Source of the DNA: Paracoccaceae bacterium
Lineage (GTDB): Bacteria; Pseudomonadota; Alphaproteobacteria; Rhodobacterales; Rhodobacteraceae
Reading direction: 5' to 3'
NCBI GenBank assembly: GCA_028284705.1
Contig: JANQRE010000026.1
Location: 1-64,000 of the forward strand
Length of the DNA: 64,000 nt
Shown: one piece after another, positions 26,284 to 37,452 of the stretch
How positions within the stretch are numbered: position 1 is the stretch's first letter
Layout: each line of letters starts with the position of its first letter
Position numbers and translations under genes: made by a program
The notes under the pieces: generated by a model
Database searches by the model: none
What the model was told of the DNA's origin: nothing
What the model saw: the letters and a program-made list of their open reading frames with translations, nothing else

Positions 26284-27480
26284 TTATTGAGACAAATGCT
26301 TCAGAATTGCGACATAAAACCCATCCCCGCCGTCAAGCGGTGTTAACTGACGTTGCCGTTGCAGTTCGAAGCTTGAATGTCTGGCGGCAAAATTCTCAAT
26401 TTGAACGGTATTTTCGGATTTCAGTAGCGAACATGTCATGTAGGCCAGACACCCGCCTGGCCTCACCAAACGCGCCGCCTGGTCCAGTATCTCCGCCTGA
26501 ACCTGATGCAGCGCCTGTAATTTCTCCTGCGACAGGGACCACTTCCCCTCCACTGCCCGCCGCCAGGCGCCGCTTCCCGAACAAGGCACATCGGTCACCA
26601 CGATATCAAACGGCGCATGATCAGCGATTTGATCAGTTGTGAGCAGAGCGATTTCTACTCCGGCACGCCCCGCCCGCAGCGGTAAATCCCGCATGCGATC
26701 CGCATCTGCGTCATGGGCAAACACCGTGATACCCGGTCGATCCGCGAGGGCGAGCGCTTTCCCGCCGCCCCCGGCGCAATAGTCGAGGATACGCACCGGG
26801 CCTTGCGTCTCAATCTCCGCAACGACCGCTTGAGAGGCTGCGTCCTGCAACTCGATTAACCCGGACTCATAAGCCCTGGACTGCGCCACGCGGCGCGGAT
26901 TTGACGTGATCTCAAGCGCTGTTTCCGCGAGCTCATGCGGGCAGCTTTCAATTCCGTCGGCTTTCAAACTTGCTTGCGCCGCCTCTCGCGTTCCTCGCTG
27001 GAGATTGACACGAACAAAGACTGGCGCGCGGGTTTTCAGCATGGCGCAGACGGCTTCAAACCTGTCTCCAAGGCTGGCTTTCAATTCAGGGATCAACCAA
27101 TCCGGCAGGTCCAGTGGTAAGTCGTCGGGCGCTTTACGAACATGCGCCAGTTCCCCATTGCTGAGGGGCGCAGCCGAGAAGCGATCTCCGGAGAACATGT
27201 CGGCCAATCGCGTCTCGCCGCCCGGCACCAGTTCAGTGCCGCCATCGCAACGCACATGGCCGATCACCAAACCGCGACCGGTCAAGCTTCCGCCCAGGAG
27301 CGCGTAGCTGTCGCGGCAGCGAACGCACTGAAAAACGATGTCACGAACAGCCGCGCGATCCTTCGAGCCCGCATAACGCGCACCCCGCGCCCAATTGGTC
27401 AGCGTTTTCTCCAGCGGCGCGCCGCTCAGATACTGGTCGAGCATATCAATCGCGGTCGCGATCCGCGCCGCAGGGGTCAC
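26284..27480 (-). CDS. rsmB: RsmB/NOP-family rRNA cytosine-5 methyltransferase
   Basis: 398 residues from a GTG that directly follows the guaB stop. An N-terminal NusB-like helical region (about 1-75) precedes the SAM-dependent methyltransferase: motif I DYCAGGGGKALALAD, motif IV DVPCSGSGAWRR (Pro-Cys) and motif VI YMTCSLLKSEN (Thr-Cys catalytic cysteine). The family modifies C967 of 16S rRNA in E. coli; the specific target here is inferred. It forms an operon with guaB. Confidence 0.85.
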   Translation of the reverse strand: MTPAARIATAIDMLDQYLSGAPLEKTLTNWARGARYAGSKDRAAVRDIVFQCVRCRDSYALLGGSLTGRGLVIGHVRCDGGTELVPGGETRLADMFSGDRFSAAPLSNGELAHVRKAPDDLPLDLPDWLIPELKASLGDRFEAVCAMLKTRAPVFVRVNLQRGTREAAQASLKADGIESCPHELAETALEITSNPRRVAQSRAYESGLIELQDAASQAVVAEIETQGPVRILDYCAGGGGKALALADRPGITVFAHDADADRMRDLPLRAGRAGVEIALLTTDQIADHAPFDIVVTDVPCSGSGAWRRAVEGKWSLSQEKLQALHQVQAEILDQAARLVRPGGCLAYMTCSLLKSENTVQIENFAARHSSFELQRQRQLTPLDGGDGFYVAILKHLSQ

Positions 27481-28998
<1,518 letters not shown>

Positions 28999-29040
28999 TT
29001 ATTTTGTGCAATAGCTCCGCCGATATACTAGGGAGCGACA

Positions 29041-29502
29041 ATGGTCAAAATTCTCGTCGATGCCGATGCCTGCCCGGTAAAAGAGGAAATCTACACGGCC
29101 GCCTATCGTCTTAAAATCCCCGTCGTACTGGTCGCCAACAGCTACCTGCGACATCCCGATCATCCACTGATCTCCATGCAAATGGTCGATGAGAGTTTTG
29201 ATGCCGCAGATGATTTCATCGCCGCCGCTGCAGGGCCAGACCATCTGATCGTCACTGCAGATATCCTCCTGGCGGAGCGTTGCCTGCAAGCAGGGGCCAC
29301 GGTTCTCGATCCCAAGGGTGCGCCATTCACACCCGACAATATCGGCACCGCAATCGCGACCCGCGCGATCATGGCAGATATCCGTGGTGGACTGCCACAA
29401 GGCGGCGGCCCGAAACCGTTCAGCAAACAGGACCGCACCAAGTTCGCCAACGCGCTCGATCGCAACCTGACGCGCCTGATCCGCCAGAAGACTACGCGCT
29501 AG
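29041..29502 (+). CDS. YaiI/YqxD family protein (UPF0178)
   Basis: 153 residues: [17 protein letters not shown] is the family signature, followed by [10 protein letters not shown], the central [12 protein letters not shown], the C-terminal [17 protein letters not shown] and [16 protein letters not shown]. The DxDxCP motif and fold resemble PIN/NYN-type nucleases, but function is unproven. AGGGAG lies 6 bases before the ATG. It is divergent from guaB and shares an interlocked CTAG stop with rlmE. Confidence 0.92.
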   Translation: MVKILVDADACPVKEEIYTAAYRLKIPVVLVANSYLRHPDHPLISMQMVDESFDAADDFIAAAAGPDHLIVTADILLAERCLQAGATVLDPKGAPFTPDNIGTAIATRAIMADIRGGLPQGGGPKPFSKQDRTKFANALDRNLTRLIRQKTTR

Positions 29503-30200
29503 CCGCGAAATCCCGTCGCTACGACGAATTTTTCCGAACTGTCCGACCTGCTTGCAGGTGGCTTCACATTCGCGACCTTGGTGAACTTCTGTTTCAGGAG
29601 CTTCTGCAATTCCCCTTCGGCCCCGCCCGCCAGGACCTTCGCGACAAAGGTGCCCCCCTCATCCAAGACGTCAAAGGCGAAATAGGCGGCAGCTTCGCAG
29701 AGCGCCATGATCCGCAAATGATCGGTCTGTTTGTGCCCTGAGGAGGCCGCCGCCATGTCGCTCATCACCACATCGGCTTGCCCGCCAAGCCACGTCTTCA
29801 CTTTCTCATCCGCGTCATCTTCAAGGAAGTCGAGCACATGCAGCTCCGCCCCGGCAATCGGTTTCACTTCCTGCAGGTCAATGCCCAGAACGGTGCCGAC
29901 CGCCTTCCCGGATTTCTCACCTAGTGCGTTCACCCGCTTCACGGCCACCTGACACCAGCCACCGGGGGCACAGCCCAGATCGACGACCCGCGCGCCCGGC
30001 ACGAGAAACCGAAATTTGTCGTCAAGTTCCAGGATCTTATAGGCCGCGCGTCCGCGCATGCCCTCGGCCTGCGCGCGCTTCACATAAGGATCGTTCAACT
30101 GGCGCTCGAGCCACCGGGTCGACGACAGTTTCCGCCCTCGCGCGGTTTTCACCTTCACGCGAAGGTCCCGCTGTCCCCGTCCTGATGTGTTTTTGGCCAT
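29499..30200 (-). CDS. rlmE: 23S rRNA (uridine-2'-O-)-methyltransferase RlmE (RrmJ/FtsJ)
   Basis: 233 residues from the ATG at 30200; a longer open frame upstream lacks conservation-like sequence. SAM motif [13 protein letters not shown], the catalytic tetrad context [16 protein letters not shown] (Lys) and [17 protein letters not shown] (Asp), and [17 protein letters not shown] (Lys/Glu) are typical. It methylates U2552 of 23S rRNA. It lies 37 bases downstream of the ppx/gppA gene on the same strand. Confidence 0.93.
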   Translation of the reverse strand: MAKNTSGRGQRDLRVKVKTARGRKLSSTRWLERQLNDPYVKRAQAEGMRGRAAYKILELDDKFRFLVPGARVVDLGCAPGGWCQVAVKRVNALGEKSGKAVGTVLGIDLQEVKPIAGAELHVLDFLEDDADEKVKTWLGGQADVVMSDMAAASSGHKQTDHLRIMALCEAAAYFAFDVLDEGGTFVAKVLAGGAEGELQKLLKQKFTKVANVKPPASRSDSSEKFVVATGFRG

Positions 30201-30237
30201 GGGCCTCACTTGGCCTTTCGCACCGAGAATGACAAGC

Positions 30238-31371
30238 CTAGTACGGCCCTTCCTCCAGAACCCCGTCCGAGGACATCTGCGCGTAAAGCAACCCCTCGCG
30301 CAGTCCACGATCTGCAACCGAGAGCCGGTCGGTCGGCCAAACACGCAGCAGCGCCTGAAGGATCGCGGCACCCGACATGATCAAGGCATGACGGTCCCTC
30401 CCGATGCGCGGATCAGCGCGCCGCCCCTCGGGGCCCATATGCAGATAACTCTGGATCACATGGTCGATCTGGTCGGAGGTCATGCGGAGCCCGTCCACCT
30501 TGTTGCGGTCATATCGCTTCAGGCCCAGATGGCTCGCGGCAACGGTTGTGACCGTTCCGGAGGTGCCAACAATCTGGAACCCCTCTTTCACGCCATCGGC
30601 ATCGTTGTAGGGGCTGAACTCGGCCAGGTTCTCCTCGAAAAACCAACTCATCAGCGCAAAGCGCGCAGCATCGTCATCCACATCGTCAAACTGATCGCGC
30701 AGGGTCGCCACGCCCAGCGGCACTGAAATCCAATCCACCACTTTCGCGGCCGGAAACGCGCTGTCACCGGCATCAAACCCGGTGTGCAGCCGCATGATCG
30801 CGCGCGGTCGGTCCACGCGCGGTACGCGAGAGATGTCGATCCAGACGAGCTCCGTCGAGCCACCACCAATATCGACAACCAGCAATTGCTCGGTCTTGGT
30901 GGACACCAGTGGCGCGCAGGAGACAACCGCCAGCCGCGCCTCTTCCTCGGGCTCGATGATTTCCAACTCCAGTGAGGTTTCGCGCTTCACCAGATCGATG
31001 AACTCACCCGCATTCGTCGCGCGTCGACAGGCTTCGGTCGCCACCAATCGCATGCGCTGCACATTGTGATGCCGCAGTTTTCGCTGACAAATCTTGAGCG
31101 CACCCACGGTCCGCGCCATGGAGGACCGGCTCAACCGGCCAGACGCCTCAAGGCCCGCCCCCAGCTGCACCGATTTGGAAAAGCTGTCGACCACATGAAA
31201 CTGGCTGCCCTTGGGTTGGGCCACAAGCATGCGACAGGAATTCGTACCCAAATCCAGCGCGGCGTAGAGATCTGCTGGATCTGGCGGCCCCAACACACGG
31301 GGCTGCGGAGCTTGCGGCGTCGGAACCGCCGACACCACCTTGCCCGCGCGATGTGGCGGCTTTTTCGCCAT
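30238..31371 (-). CDS. Ppx/GppA exopolyphosphatase family protein
   Basis: About 377 residues from the ATG at 31371 (a GTG at 31404 would add 11). ASKHA-fold phosphatase: [13 protein letters not shown] (phosphate-1), [26 protein letters not shown] (phosphate-2) and [11 protein letters not shown]. It hydrolyses polyphosphate or pppGpp; the sequence does not decide which. The N-terminal 35 residues are Pro/Lys-rich and probably flexible. It precedes rlmE, an arrangement I recall from Rhodobacterales. Confidence 0.88.
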   Translation of the reverse strand: MAKKPPHRAGKVVSAVPTPQAPQPRVLGPPDPADLYAALDLGTNSCRMLVAQPKGSQFHVVDSFSKSVQLGAGLEASGRLSRSSMARTVGALKICQRKLRHHNVQRMRLVATEACRRATNAGEFIDLVKRETSLELEIIEPEEEARLAVVSCAPLVSTKTEQLLVVDIGGGSTELVWIDISRVPRVDRPRAIMRLHTGFDAGDSAFPAAKVVDWISVPLGVATLRDQFDDVDDDAARFALMSWFFEENLAEFSPYNDADGVKEGFQIVGTSGTVTTVAASHLGLKRYDRNKVDGLRMTSDQIDHVIQSYLHMGPEGRRADPRIGRDRHALIMSGAAILQALLRVWPTDRLSVADRGLREGLLYAQMSSDGVLEEGPY

Positions 31372-31617
31372 TGCTCGGGCCTTATCGAATTCAAGGTTAT
31401 GCACAGCCTACGCGCGGGCACAGCGATCTGGCAAGCGCTCGGCCTCATAAATGTCATGAGAATTTTGAGCCGTTGGCGCTCTGGTCACAGCCCGTTCAGC
31501 CCATTAGGTCAATGCCGCAAAGGTCGCCACTAAGATACGGTTTGTCGAATTTCGCATCTCCGCAATTCACTCACCTGATACGGTCGCTGAAACTCGGCTT
31601 AAGGGAATCACTAAACC

Positions 31618-31917
31618 ATGCCCGACGTCACCATCGTTTACTGGCGCGATATCCCGGCGCAGGTCATCGTCGGCAAGGGCCGTCGTGGCGCGAAAATCCA
31701 ATTGCCGGAACGGTTTGAGCAAGCCATCGACCGTTGTGCGATGAAGGTTGGCGCGCAGGACACGGATGCTTATCTGGCGGAGTGGCGCAAGGCGGCCCCT
31801 TACATTGTCGAGGGCGACGCTCAAGATGTCGCAAATGCCGAAGCCGCGCGTTTGGATGCCGAATACGACACCGCCAAGATCAAGGCTTTGATCGCAAATG
31901 ATGGTCATGCCGCCTGA
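31618..31917 (+). CDS. Small PF13769-like protein (annotated 'virulence factor' in relatives)
   Basis: 99 residues, MPDVTIVYWRDIPAQVIVGKG then RRGAKIQLPERFEQAIDRCA. This matches the small family labelled Virulence_fact, whose name has no functional basis here. AAGGGA precedes the ATG. It lies 31 bp upstream of the MetF-like gene and probably starts that operon; in relatives I recall the same neighbour, suggesting a role in the one-carbon/corrinoid pathway. No catalytic motif is visible. Confidence 0.75.
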   Translation: MPDVTIVYWRDIPAQVIVGKGRRGAKIQLPERFEQAIDRCAMKVGAQDTDAYLAEWRKAAPYIVEGDAQDVANAEAARLDAEYDTAKIKALIANDGHAA

Positions 31918-31948
31918 GGAGGGTGGTTTGGGTTTAAGGGAGAGGCTG

Positions 31949-32881
31949 ATGGCCCTGTTGAATTTCAAGCGTCGTGAAGAGGTCGAAGCGACCCCGGTCA
32001 ACCCTCAGGTCGAGGCGTTCCTGCAGAACTACTCCATCGAGGTGATGCCGCGCACTGCCGAGAAGGTCGAAGACTTCCGCGCCATCCTGCCCGAAGGCAC
32101 CCGTGTCTACATTGCCCATATCGAGGGCACACCGATTGAGGACATGGTCGCGACCGCCGCCCGTCTGGCGAAAGACGGCTACAGCGTCATGCCGCATTTC
32201 CCGGCCCGCATCATCAAGGATGAAGCAACCTTGGGCGACTGGATCGCGCGCTATCAGGGCGAAGCCGGTGTCGAACAGGCGCTGCTCTTGGCCGGCGGTG
32301 TCGCCGAACCCCATGGCGACTTCCATTCCTCCATGCAACTCATGGAAACTGGCCTTTTCGACAAGGCGGGCTTCAAGCGCCTCCACGTTGGCGGTCATCC
32401 GGAAGGGAACCGCGATATCGACCCCGATGGCTCAATGAAGAACGTCGATGAAGCCCTTCAATGGAAACAGAAATTCTCCGAACGCACCGACGCCCAGATG
32501 GCCATCGCGACGCAATTCGCCTTCGAGGCGAAACCCGTCATCGCCTGGGCCAATGCGATCAAAACCGCCGGGATCGATCTGCCCGTGCATATCGGCGTTG
32601 CTGGCCCTGCGAAACTGCAAACCCTGATCAAATTTGCCATCGCCTGCGGCGTCGGCCCATCGCTCAAAGTCTTGCAGAGACGCGCGATGGACGTGACCAA
32701 ACTGCTCCTACCTTACGAGCCGACCGACTTCGTCACCGAGCTTGCCGCGCACAAAGCCGCCAATCCCGATTTCAACATCGAGCAGGTGCATTTCTTCCCG
32801 CTTGGTGGGATCAAGACCAACGCCACCTGGGCTCAAAACAATGGCGGCGCATCCGGCGTTCCTGCCGCACAACAAGGTTAA
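31949..32881 (+). CDS. Methylenetetrahydrofolate reductase-like protein (MetF family)
   Basis: 310 residues from the ATG at 31949, chosen for the AAGGGAGAGG just upstream. TIM-barrel segments of MetF are visible (GTRVYIAHIEGTPIEDMV, GYSVMPHFPAR, ALLLAGGVAEPHGDF, LHVGGHPEGNRD, PVHIGVAGPAKLQTLIKFA). It should interconvert methylene- and methyl-THF. It starts 3 bases before the methyl-THF:corrinoid methyltransferase-like gene, so a dedicated C1 role is likely rather than methionine synthesis alone. Confidence 0.85.
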   Translation: MALLNFKRREEVEATPVNPQVEAFLQNYSIEVMPRTAEKVEDFRAILPEGTRVYIAHIEGTPIEDMVATAARLAKDGYSVMPHFPARIIKDEATLGDWIARYQGEAGVEQALLLAGGVAEPHGDFHSSMQLMETGLFDKAGFKRLHVGGHPEGNRDIDPDGSMKNVDEALQWKQKFSERTDAQMAIATQFAFEAKPVIAWANAIKTAGIDLPVHIGVAGPAKLQTLIKFAIACGVGPSLKVLQRRAMDVTKLLLPYEPTDFVTELAAHKAANPDFNIEQVHFFPLGGIKTNATWAQNNGGASGVPAAQQG

Positions 32882-32884
32882 ACG

Positions 32885-33955
32885 ATGACCCGTACAGTTC
32901 TGGAATCAAAGACAAAAACCGTTGTCATCGGTTTCGATGAACCGTTCTGCGTGATCGGCGAGCGTATCAATCCAACGGGTCGCAAAATCCTCAACGAGGA
33001 GCTAGAACGCGGCGATTTCTCTCGCGTCGAAGCCGACGCTCTCGCCCAAGCGGCTGCGGGTGCCGGTGTGCTCGACATCAATTCCGGTGCGGTCTTCTCC
33101 AACAAGATGGCCGAGGACCCACGCTACGCCGACAATAACTTCGTTGAGCCGGACCTGATGAAGCAACTGGTCGAATGCGTGCAAAACGTCATCGACATCC
33201 CGCTCTGCATCGACTCGTCCGTCCCCGGCGCACTCGAAAACGGTTTGGCCGCCGCCGAGGGTCGCCCGCTTCTGAACTCGGTGACAGGCGAAGAAGAACG
33301 CCTCGAACTCGTGCTTCCGCTGGTCAAGAAATACAATGTGCCCGTCGTGGCGATCTCAAACGATGACACGGGCATCTCAGAGGACCCCGATGTGCGTTTC
33401 GCCGTCGCCAAGAAAATCGTCGAGCGTGCCGCCGATCACGGCATCCCTGCTCACGATATCGTCGTCGACCCGCTTGTCATGCCCGTTGGTGCGATGGGCA
33501 CGGCGGGCCTGCAGGTCTTCACCCTCGTGCGTCGTCTCCGCGAGGAACTCGGCGTGAACACCACCTGCGGTGCGTCCAACATCTCATTTGGCCTTCCGAA
33601 CCGCCACGGCATCAATAACGCTTTTCTGCCAATGGCTTACCAGGCGGGCATGACCTCGGCGATCATGAACCCTGTCGCCCTGCCCGTGGGCCCGAAGAAG
33701 TTGCAGGCTAAGAAGGATGAACTCGCCGCCGCCGGGATCGTCATTCCCGATGACATCGACCCCGAAGTGTTGGCGAAGGTCACGGGCCTGGGCTCGACCA
33801 AGCCGAAAGCGGGCAAAGAAATGGAAGCCATCCGCGCCGCCAACTTCCTGATGAACCAGGACGAAGGCGGGGCCGCGTGGATCAACTTCAACAAGGATCC
33901 GGACGCAGCCCCAGCCGGTGGTCGTGGCGGCGGTCGTCGCCGCAGACGCGCTTAA
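32885..33955 (+). CDS. Methyltetrahydrofolate:corrinoid methyltransferase-like protein (pterin-binding domain)
   Basis: 356 residues, a stand-alone pterin-binding TIM barrel like AcsE, MtgA or the MetH folate domain: FCVIGERINPTGRKILNEEL (signature), VLDINSGAVFS, LCIDSSVPGALENGL and LLNSVTGEEERLELV. The tail is Gly/Arg-rich (GGRGGGRRRRRA), resembling that of the ASKHA protein downstream. It would move methyl groups between a corrinoid protein and THF. The stop interlocks (TTAA) with the convergent membrane-protein gene. Confidence 0.87.
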   Translation: MTRTVLESKTKTVVIGFDEPFCVIGERINPTGRKILNEELERGDFSRVEADALAQAAAGAGVLDINSGAVFSNKMAEDPRYADNNFVEPDLMKQLVECVQNVIDIPLCIDSSVPGALENGLAAAEGRPLLNSVTGEEERLELVLPLVKKYNVPVVAISNDDTGISEDPDVRFAVAKKIVERAADHGIPAHDIVVDPLVMPVGAMGTAGLQVFTLVRRLREELGVNTTCGASNISFGLPNRHGINNAFLPMAYQAGMTSAIMNPVALPVGPKKLQAKKDELAAAGIVIPDDIDPEVLAKVTGLGSTKPKAGKEMEAIRAANFLMNQDEGGAAWINFNKDPDAAPAGGRGGGRRRRRA

Positions 33956-34383
33956 GCTTCGGCAGCCTGTTCCGCAGGCCGTTTTAGCGACCACAAGAGA
34001 AGTGCATAAAACGCAACGTTCGGTGGCACATTCGCCGCCGCTCCGGCCAGCACGGACGCAGCGCTATCGGTCACAAACCACGCCGTCGCGCCCCAGAACA
34101 ACAGTTTCAAGGTCTCGTCCGGCGCTTTCTTCAGCAGCGCGCCACCAGCGAGGTACCACATAACGCCGAAGCCAGTGAATATCCCGCCCATGATCGCCTG
34201 GGTCAGGCGCGTCTCGGCATAAAAGGGCTGGAACAGGTCATCGGCAGGCCAAATCACGAGATTGGCGAATATGCCGTAAATCCAGTTGAGTGCAGGCAAA
34301 GCCGACAAGGCGGTCAGCAGGCCGAAAAAGATCACGACATCACCTACGATGCGGATTTTGCAGGAATGAGTTTCATAGGACAT
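33952..34383 (-). CDS. Four-helix membrane protein of unknown function
   Basis: 143 residues with about four membrane helices (VVIFFGLLTALSALPAL, AIMGGIFTGFGVMWYLAG, LLFWGATAWFVTDSAASVLA, NVAFYALLLW). No catalytic motif seen. A strong GAGGAGG precedes the ATG. It is transcribed divergently from an XRE regulator across a 111-bp region with a palindrome, so that regulator may control it. It interrupts the corrinoid gene block, which runs on the other strand. Confidence 0.75.
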   Translation of the reverse strand: MSYETHSCKIRIVGDVVIFFGLLTALSALPALNWIYGIFANLVIWPADDLFQPFYAETRLTQAIMGGIFTGFGVMWYLAGGALLKKAPDETLKLLFWGATAWFVTDSAASVLAGAAANVPPNVAFYALLLWSLKRPAEQAAEA

Positions 34384-34444
34384 TTTGAAGCCTCCTCTTG
34401 AGATCGGTTGGACTTCAAATGCCGCTCGACGGGCATCAAAACAA

Positions 34445-34459
34445 TTACCTCATAGGTAA
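34445..34459. promoter_or_regulatory. Palindrome in the XRE / membrane-protein divergent promoter
   Basis: TTACCT-CAT-AGGTAA is a perfect 6-bp inverted repeat with a 3-base spacer, 35 bases before the XRE start and 61 before the membrane-protein start. Position and symmetry suit an operator for the adjacent XRE protein. A 12-base match is not rare by chance, so this rests on context. Confidence 0.5.
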
Positions 34460-34494
34460 GTGCCTTCTGTTGCCTGCCGCGTTACTTTCGCCTC

Positions 34495-35277
34495 ATGACC
34501 CAATTCGGAAATCACCTGCGCGAATGGCGCAATGCCCGCCGTATGAGCCAGCTTGACCTTGCGTTGGAGGCAGATGTCTCGGCCCGCCACATCTCCTTCC
34601 TGGAAACCGGTCGGTCGGAGCCCTCCCGCCCTATGATCCTGCATCTCTCAGACATCCTCGACATCCCGCGCGAGCGCCGCAACGACATGCTCGAAGCCGC
34701 CGGATATGCCGCGATCTATCAGCGGTCCCCCCTCGACTCAGCCCAGATGACGCGCCTGCAATCGGCGATGTTGACCCTCATCAACCAGCACGACCCCTAC
34801 CCGGCGATCGTGAAGGACCGGCTTTGGACGATTGTCGAGATGAACGAGATGGCGAAAGGCCTCTTTGGCATAGCGGGTCTGAACAAGGGCGACAACATGC
34901 TCGAATACATGGCGCAGCCCGGCGTTTGCGCGCAAGCCATTGAAAATTGGGGAGAAGTTGGGCATCATGTGCTCACGCGCATCCGCAATGAAAGTCGCGC
35001 TTTGGGCGGGGTGCCGGAGCTGGACGACGCAGTGGTGGCTCTCAGCCAAGACCCTGATATTGCGGCACATTCTCCTGAAACACCGCTGCCGCCGATCATC
35101 TCGACGGTCTATCGCGCTGGCGATCTGCGACTGCCTCTTTTTTCAACATTTGCTCAATTTGGAGGCGCTGAAGACCTCTCCTTAACCGAGCTTAACATCG
35201 AGTTAATGTTCCCCGCTGATGAGCATGCAGAAGCCACCTTGAGGGCTCTTGCCGGGGCCACGCCGGAGCCAGCTTGA
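34495..35277 (+). CDS. XRE-family transcriptional regulator with MmyB-like ligand-binding domain
   Basis: 260 residues. The N-terminal helix-turn-helix (about 5-65) has WRNARRMSQLDLALEADVS and ARHISFLETGRSEPSR. The remaining ~190 residues form the MmyB-like domain (PAIVKDRLWTIVEMNEMAKGLF). Such regulators sense an unknown, probably lipid-like ligand. It is divergent from the membrane-protein gene and lies 73 bp before the ASKHA protein gene. Confidence 0.87.
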   Translation: MTQFGNHLREWRNARRMSQLDLALEADVSARHISFLETGRSEPSRPMILHLSDILDIPRERRNDMLEAAGYAAIYQRSPLDSAQMTRLQSAMLTLINQHDPYPAIVKDRLWTIVEMNEMAKGLFGIAGLNKGDNMLEYMAQPGVCAQAIENWGEVGHHVLTRIRNESRALGGVPELDDAVVALSQDPDIAAHSPETPLPPIISTVYRAGDLRLPLFSTFAQFGGAEDLSLTELNIELMFPADEHAEATLRALAGATPEPA

Positions 35278-35350
35278 GATTTGCCGTAAAGGGACATTGC
35301 CCCCGCCTCTCGAAGGGTTAAAACCCTTTGCAAGAAGCAAAGGCGCGCGC

Positions 35351-37381
35351 ATGTCCGACAAAGACCCACTTGTGATCTTCACACCTTCAGGCAAACGTGG
35401 CCGGTTCACGGTTGGCACACCGATCCTGACCGCGGCTCGCCAATTGGGTGTCGATCTCGACTCGGTCTGCGGCGGGCGCGGCATTTGCTCGAAATGTCAG
35501 GTGACGCCCTCTTACGGAGAGTTCCCGAAACACGGGGTGACCGTCGCTGAGACCGCCCTTTCCGAATGGAACGCGGTTGAACAACGTTACGACGACAAAC
35601 GCGGTCTGCCCAAGGGCCGCCGCCTTGGCTGTCAGGCCACCGTTCAAAGTGACATCGTCATCGACGTGCCCGCCGAAAGCCAGGTCCACAAACAGGTCGT
35701 GCGCAAGCGGGCCGAGGTTCGCGACATCACGCTGAACCCCTCCACGCGCATCTACTATGTTGAGGTGCAGGAACCCGACATGCATGACCCGTCGGGCGAT
35801 CTCGAGCGGCTCGTCGCGGCCTTGCGGAAGGATTGGGAACTACCCGACCTGACGGCCGATCTGTCCGTTTTCAAGACACTGCAGGAAACCCTACGCAAAG
35901 GCGAGTGGAAGGTCACCTGCGCGGTCAACTTGCTCGAAAACCGGATCATGCATATCTGGCCTGGTTTCTACGAAGGCTCCATCTATGGTCTCGCCGTCGA
36001 TCTCGGCTCCACCACCATCGCAGGCCATCTCTGCGATCTGCAAACCGGGGAGGTCGTCGCCTCGTCCGGCCTGATGAACCCGCAAATCCGCTTCGGCGAG
36101 GATCTGATGTCCCGCGTCAGCTACTCGATGATGAACCCCGGCGGTGATGCGGAGATGACGGCGTCTGTCCGCGAAGGCATGAATCAGCTCTTCGACGCGG
36201 TCGCCGAAGAGGCAGGTATCGACAAAACCCTCATCGTGGATGCGGTCTTCGTCTGCAACCCGGTCATGCACCACCTGTTTCTGGGCATCGACCCGTTCGA
36301 GCTGGGCCAGGCCCCCTTCGCGCTCGCAACCTCGGACGCGTTTTCCCTGAAAGCCAAAGACCTCGATCTGAACCTCCACCCTGAGGCCCGCACCTACATC
36401 CTGCCCTGTATCGCGGGCCATGTCGGCGCGGACGCCGCTGCCGTCGCCCTCTCCGAGGCCCCGAACAAATCCGAAGACCTTGTTTTGGTCGTTGACGTGG
36501 GCACCAATGCGGAAATCCTTCTCGGAAACACCGAAAAGGTCCTCGCCTGCTCTTCCCCCACCGGTCCGGCCTTTGAAGGAGCGCAAATCTCCAGCGGTCA
36601 GCGTGCAGCCCCCGGTGCCATCGAACGCGTCGAGATCGACCCGGTCACCAAAGAGCCCCGCTTCCGCGTCATCGGCTCGGAGCTCTGGTCCGACGATCCC
36701 GGCTTCCTAGAGGCCATCGCCGGAACCGGCGTTACAGGCATCTGCGGCTCGGGTATCATCGAGGTCATTGCCGAGATGCGCCTCGCAGGCATCGTCGATG
36801 GCCCCGGCCTGATCGGCAGCCCTGAACAAACCGGCACGGAGCGCTGTTTCCTCGATGGACGCACCTATGCCTACAAGCTCTGGGAAGACCCCGAGACGGG
36901 CCAAGTGATCTCCGTCACCAACCCCGACATACGCGCCATCCAGATGGCCAAGGCTGCGCTTTATTCCGGCGCACGGCTGCTGATGGACAAGTTCGGCGTC
37001 GATGCCGTCGACCGCGTCGTGCTCGCAGGCGCTTTCGGAGCCCATATCTCCCCCAAACACGCCATGGTCCTTGGCATGATCCCCGACGCGCCTCTCGACA
37101 AAGTCACGTCCGCCGGCAACGCCGCAGGCACCGGCGCGCGCATTGCGCTTCTCAACACCGAGGCCCGGGCAGAGATCGAAGACACTGTGCACAAAATCCA
37201 CAAGATCGAAACGGCGATTGAACCCCGCTTTCAGGAGCATTTCGTTAACGCCTCCAACATCCCCAACTCGGTTGAGCCGTTCCCGATCCTGAATTCCGTC
37301 GTCACGCTGCCAACGGAGACCTTCAACACCGGTTCGGAGGCCGCCCATCAGGGCGGACGACGTCGCCGTCGTCGCTCCTAA
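35351..37381 (+). CDS. 2Fe-2S/ASKHA corrinoid-activation protein (RACo-like, DUF4445)
   Basis: 676 residues from the ATG at 35351. The N-terminal plant-type [2Fe-2S] domain has Cys40, Cys46, Cys49 (C-GGRGI-C-SK-C) and Cys94 in LGCQA. The C-terminal ASKHA ATPase has VDLGSTTIAGH, DVGTNAEIL, SSPTGPAFEGAQISSG and LAGAFGAHI. In acetogens and methylotrophs RACo proteins use ATP and low-potential electrons to reduce inactive Co(II) corrinoid to Co(I). This agrees with the upstream methyl-THF methyltransferase and the MttB-like gene at 62030. The tail is GGRRRRRRS. Confidence 0.88.
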   Translation: MSDKDPLVIFTPSGKRGRFTVGTPILTAARQLGVDLDSVCGGRGICSKCQVTPSYGEFPKHGVTVAETALSEWNAVEQRYDDKRGLPKGRRLGCQATVQSDIVIDVPAESQVHKQVVRKRAEVRDITLNPSTRIYYVEVQEPDMHDPSGDLERLVAALRKDWELPDLTADLSVFKTLQETLRKGEWKVTCAVNLLENRIMHIWPGFYEGSIYGLAVDLGSTTIAGHLCDLQTGEVVASSGLMNPQIRFGEDLMSRVSYSMMNPGGDAEMTASVREGMNQLFDAVAEEAGIDKTLIVDAVFVCNPVMHHLFLGIDPFELGQAPFALATSDAFSLKAKDLDLNLHPEARTYILPCIAGHVGADAAAVALSEAPNKSEDLVLVVDVGTNAEILLGNTEKVLACSSPTGPAFEGAQISSGQRAAPGAIERVEIDPVTKEPRFRVIGSELWSDDPGFLEAIAGTGVTGICGSGIIEVIAEMRLAGIVDGPGLIGSPEQTGTERCFLDGRTYAYKLWEDPETGQVISVTNPDIRAIQMAKAALYSGARLLMDKFGVDAVDRVVLAGAFGAHISPKHAMVLGMIPDAPLDKVTSAGNAAGTGARIALLNTEARAEIEDTVHKIHKIETAIEPRFQEHFVNASNIPNSVEPFPILNSVVTLPTETFNTGSEAAHQGGRRRRRRS

Positions 37382-37383
37382 AC

Positions 37384-37409
37384 ACTGATCGATTCCGAAA
37401 ATGATCAGT
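37384..37409. repeat. Inverted repeat between the ASKHA and AraC genes
   Basis: ACTGATC and GATCAGT form a perfect 7-bp inverted repeat with a 12-base loop just after the ASKHA stop. Only three T follow, so it could be a weak terminator or an operator for the AraC-type gene starting at 37453. Confidence 0.4.
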
Positions 37410-37452
37410 ATTTGAAGGGGCACAGGTGCGAAACCGTGCTACTTTCCCCGGC

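Noticed and set aside
31372-31617. RNA gene or riboswitch before the corrinoid block
   Set aside because: The region shows no tRNA fold, no strong hairpin and no recognised riboswitch consensus; only a normal ribosome binding site before 31618.
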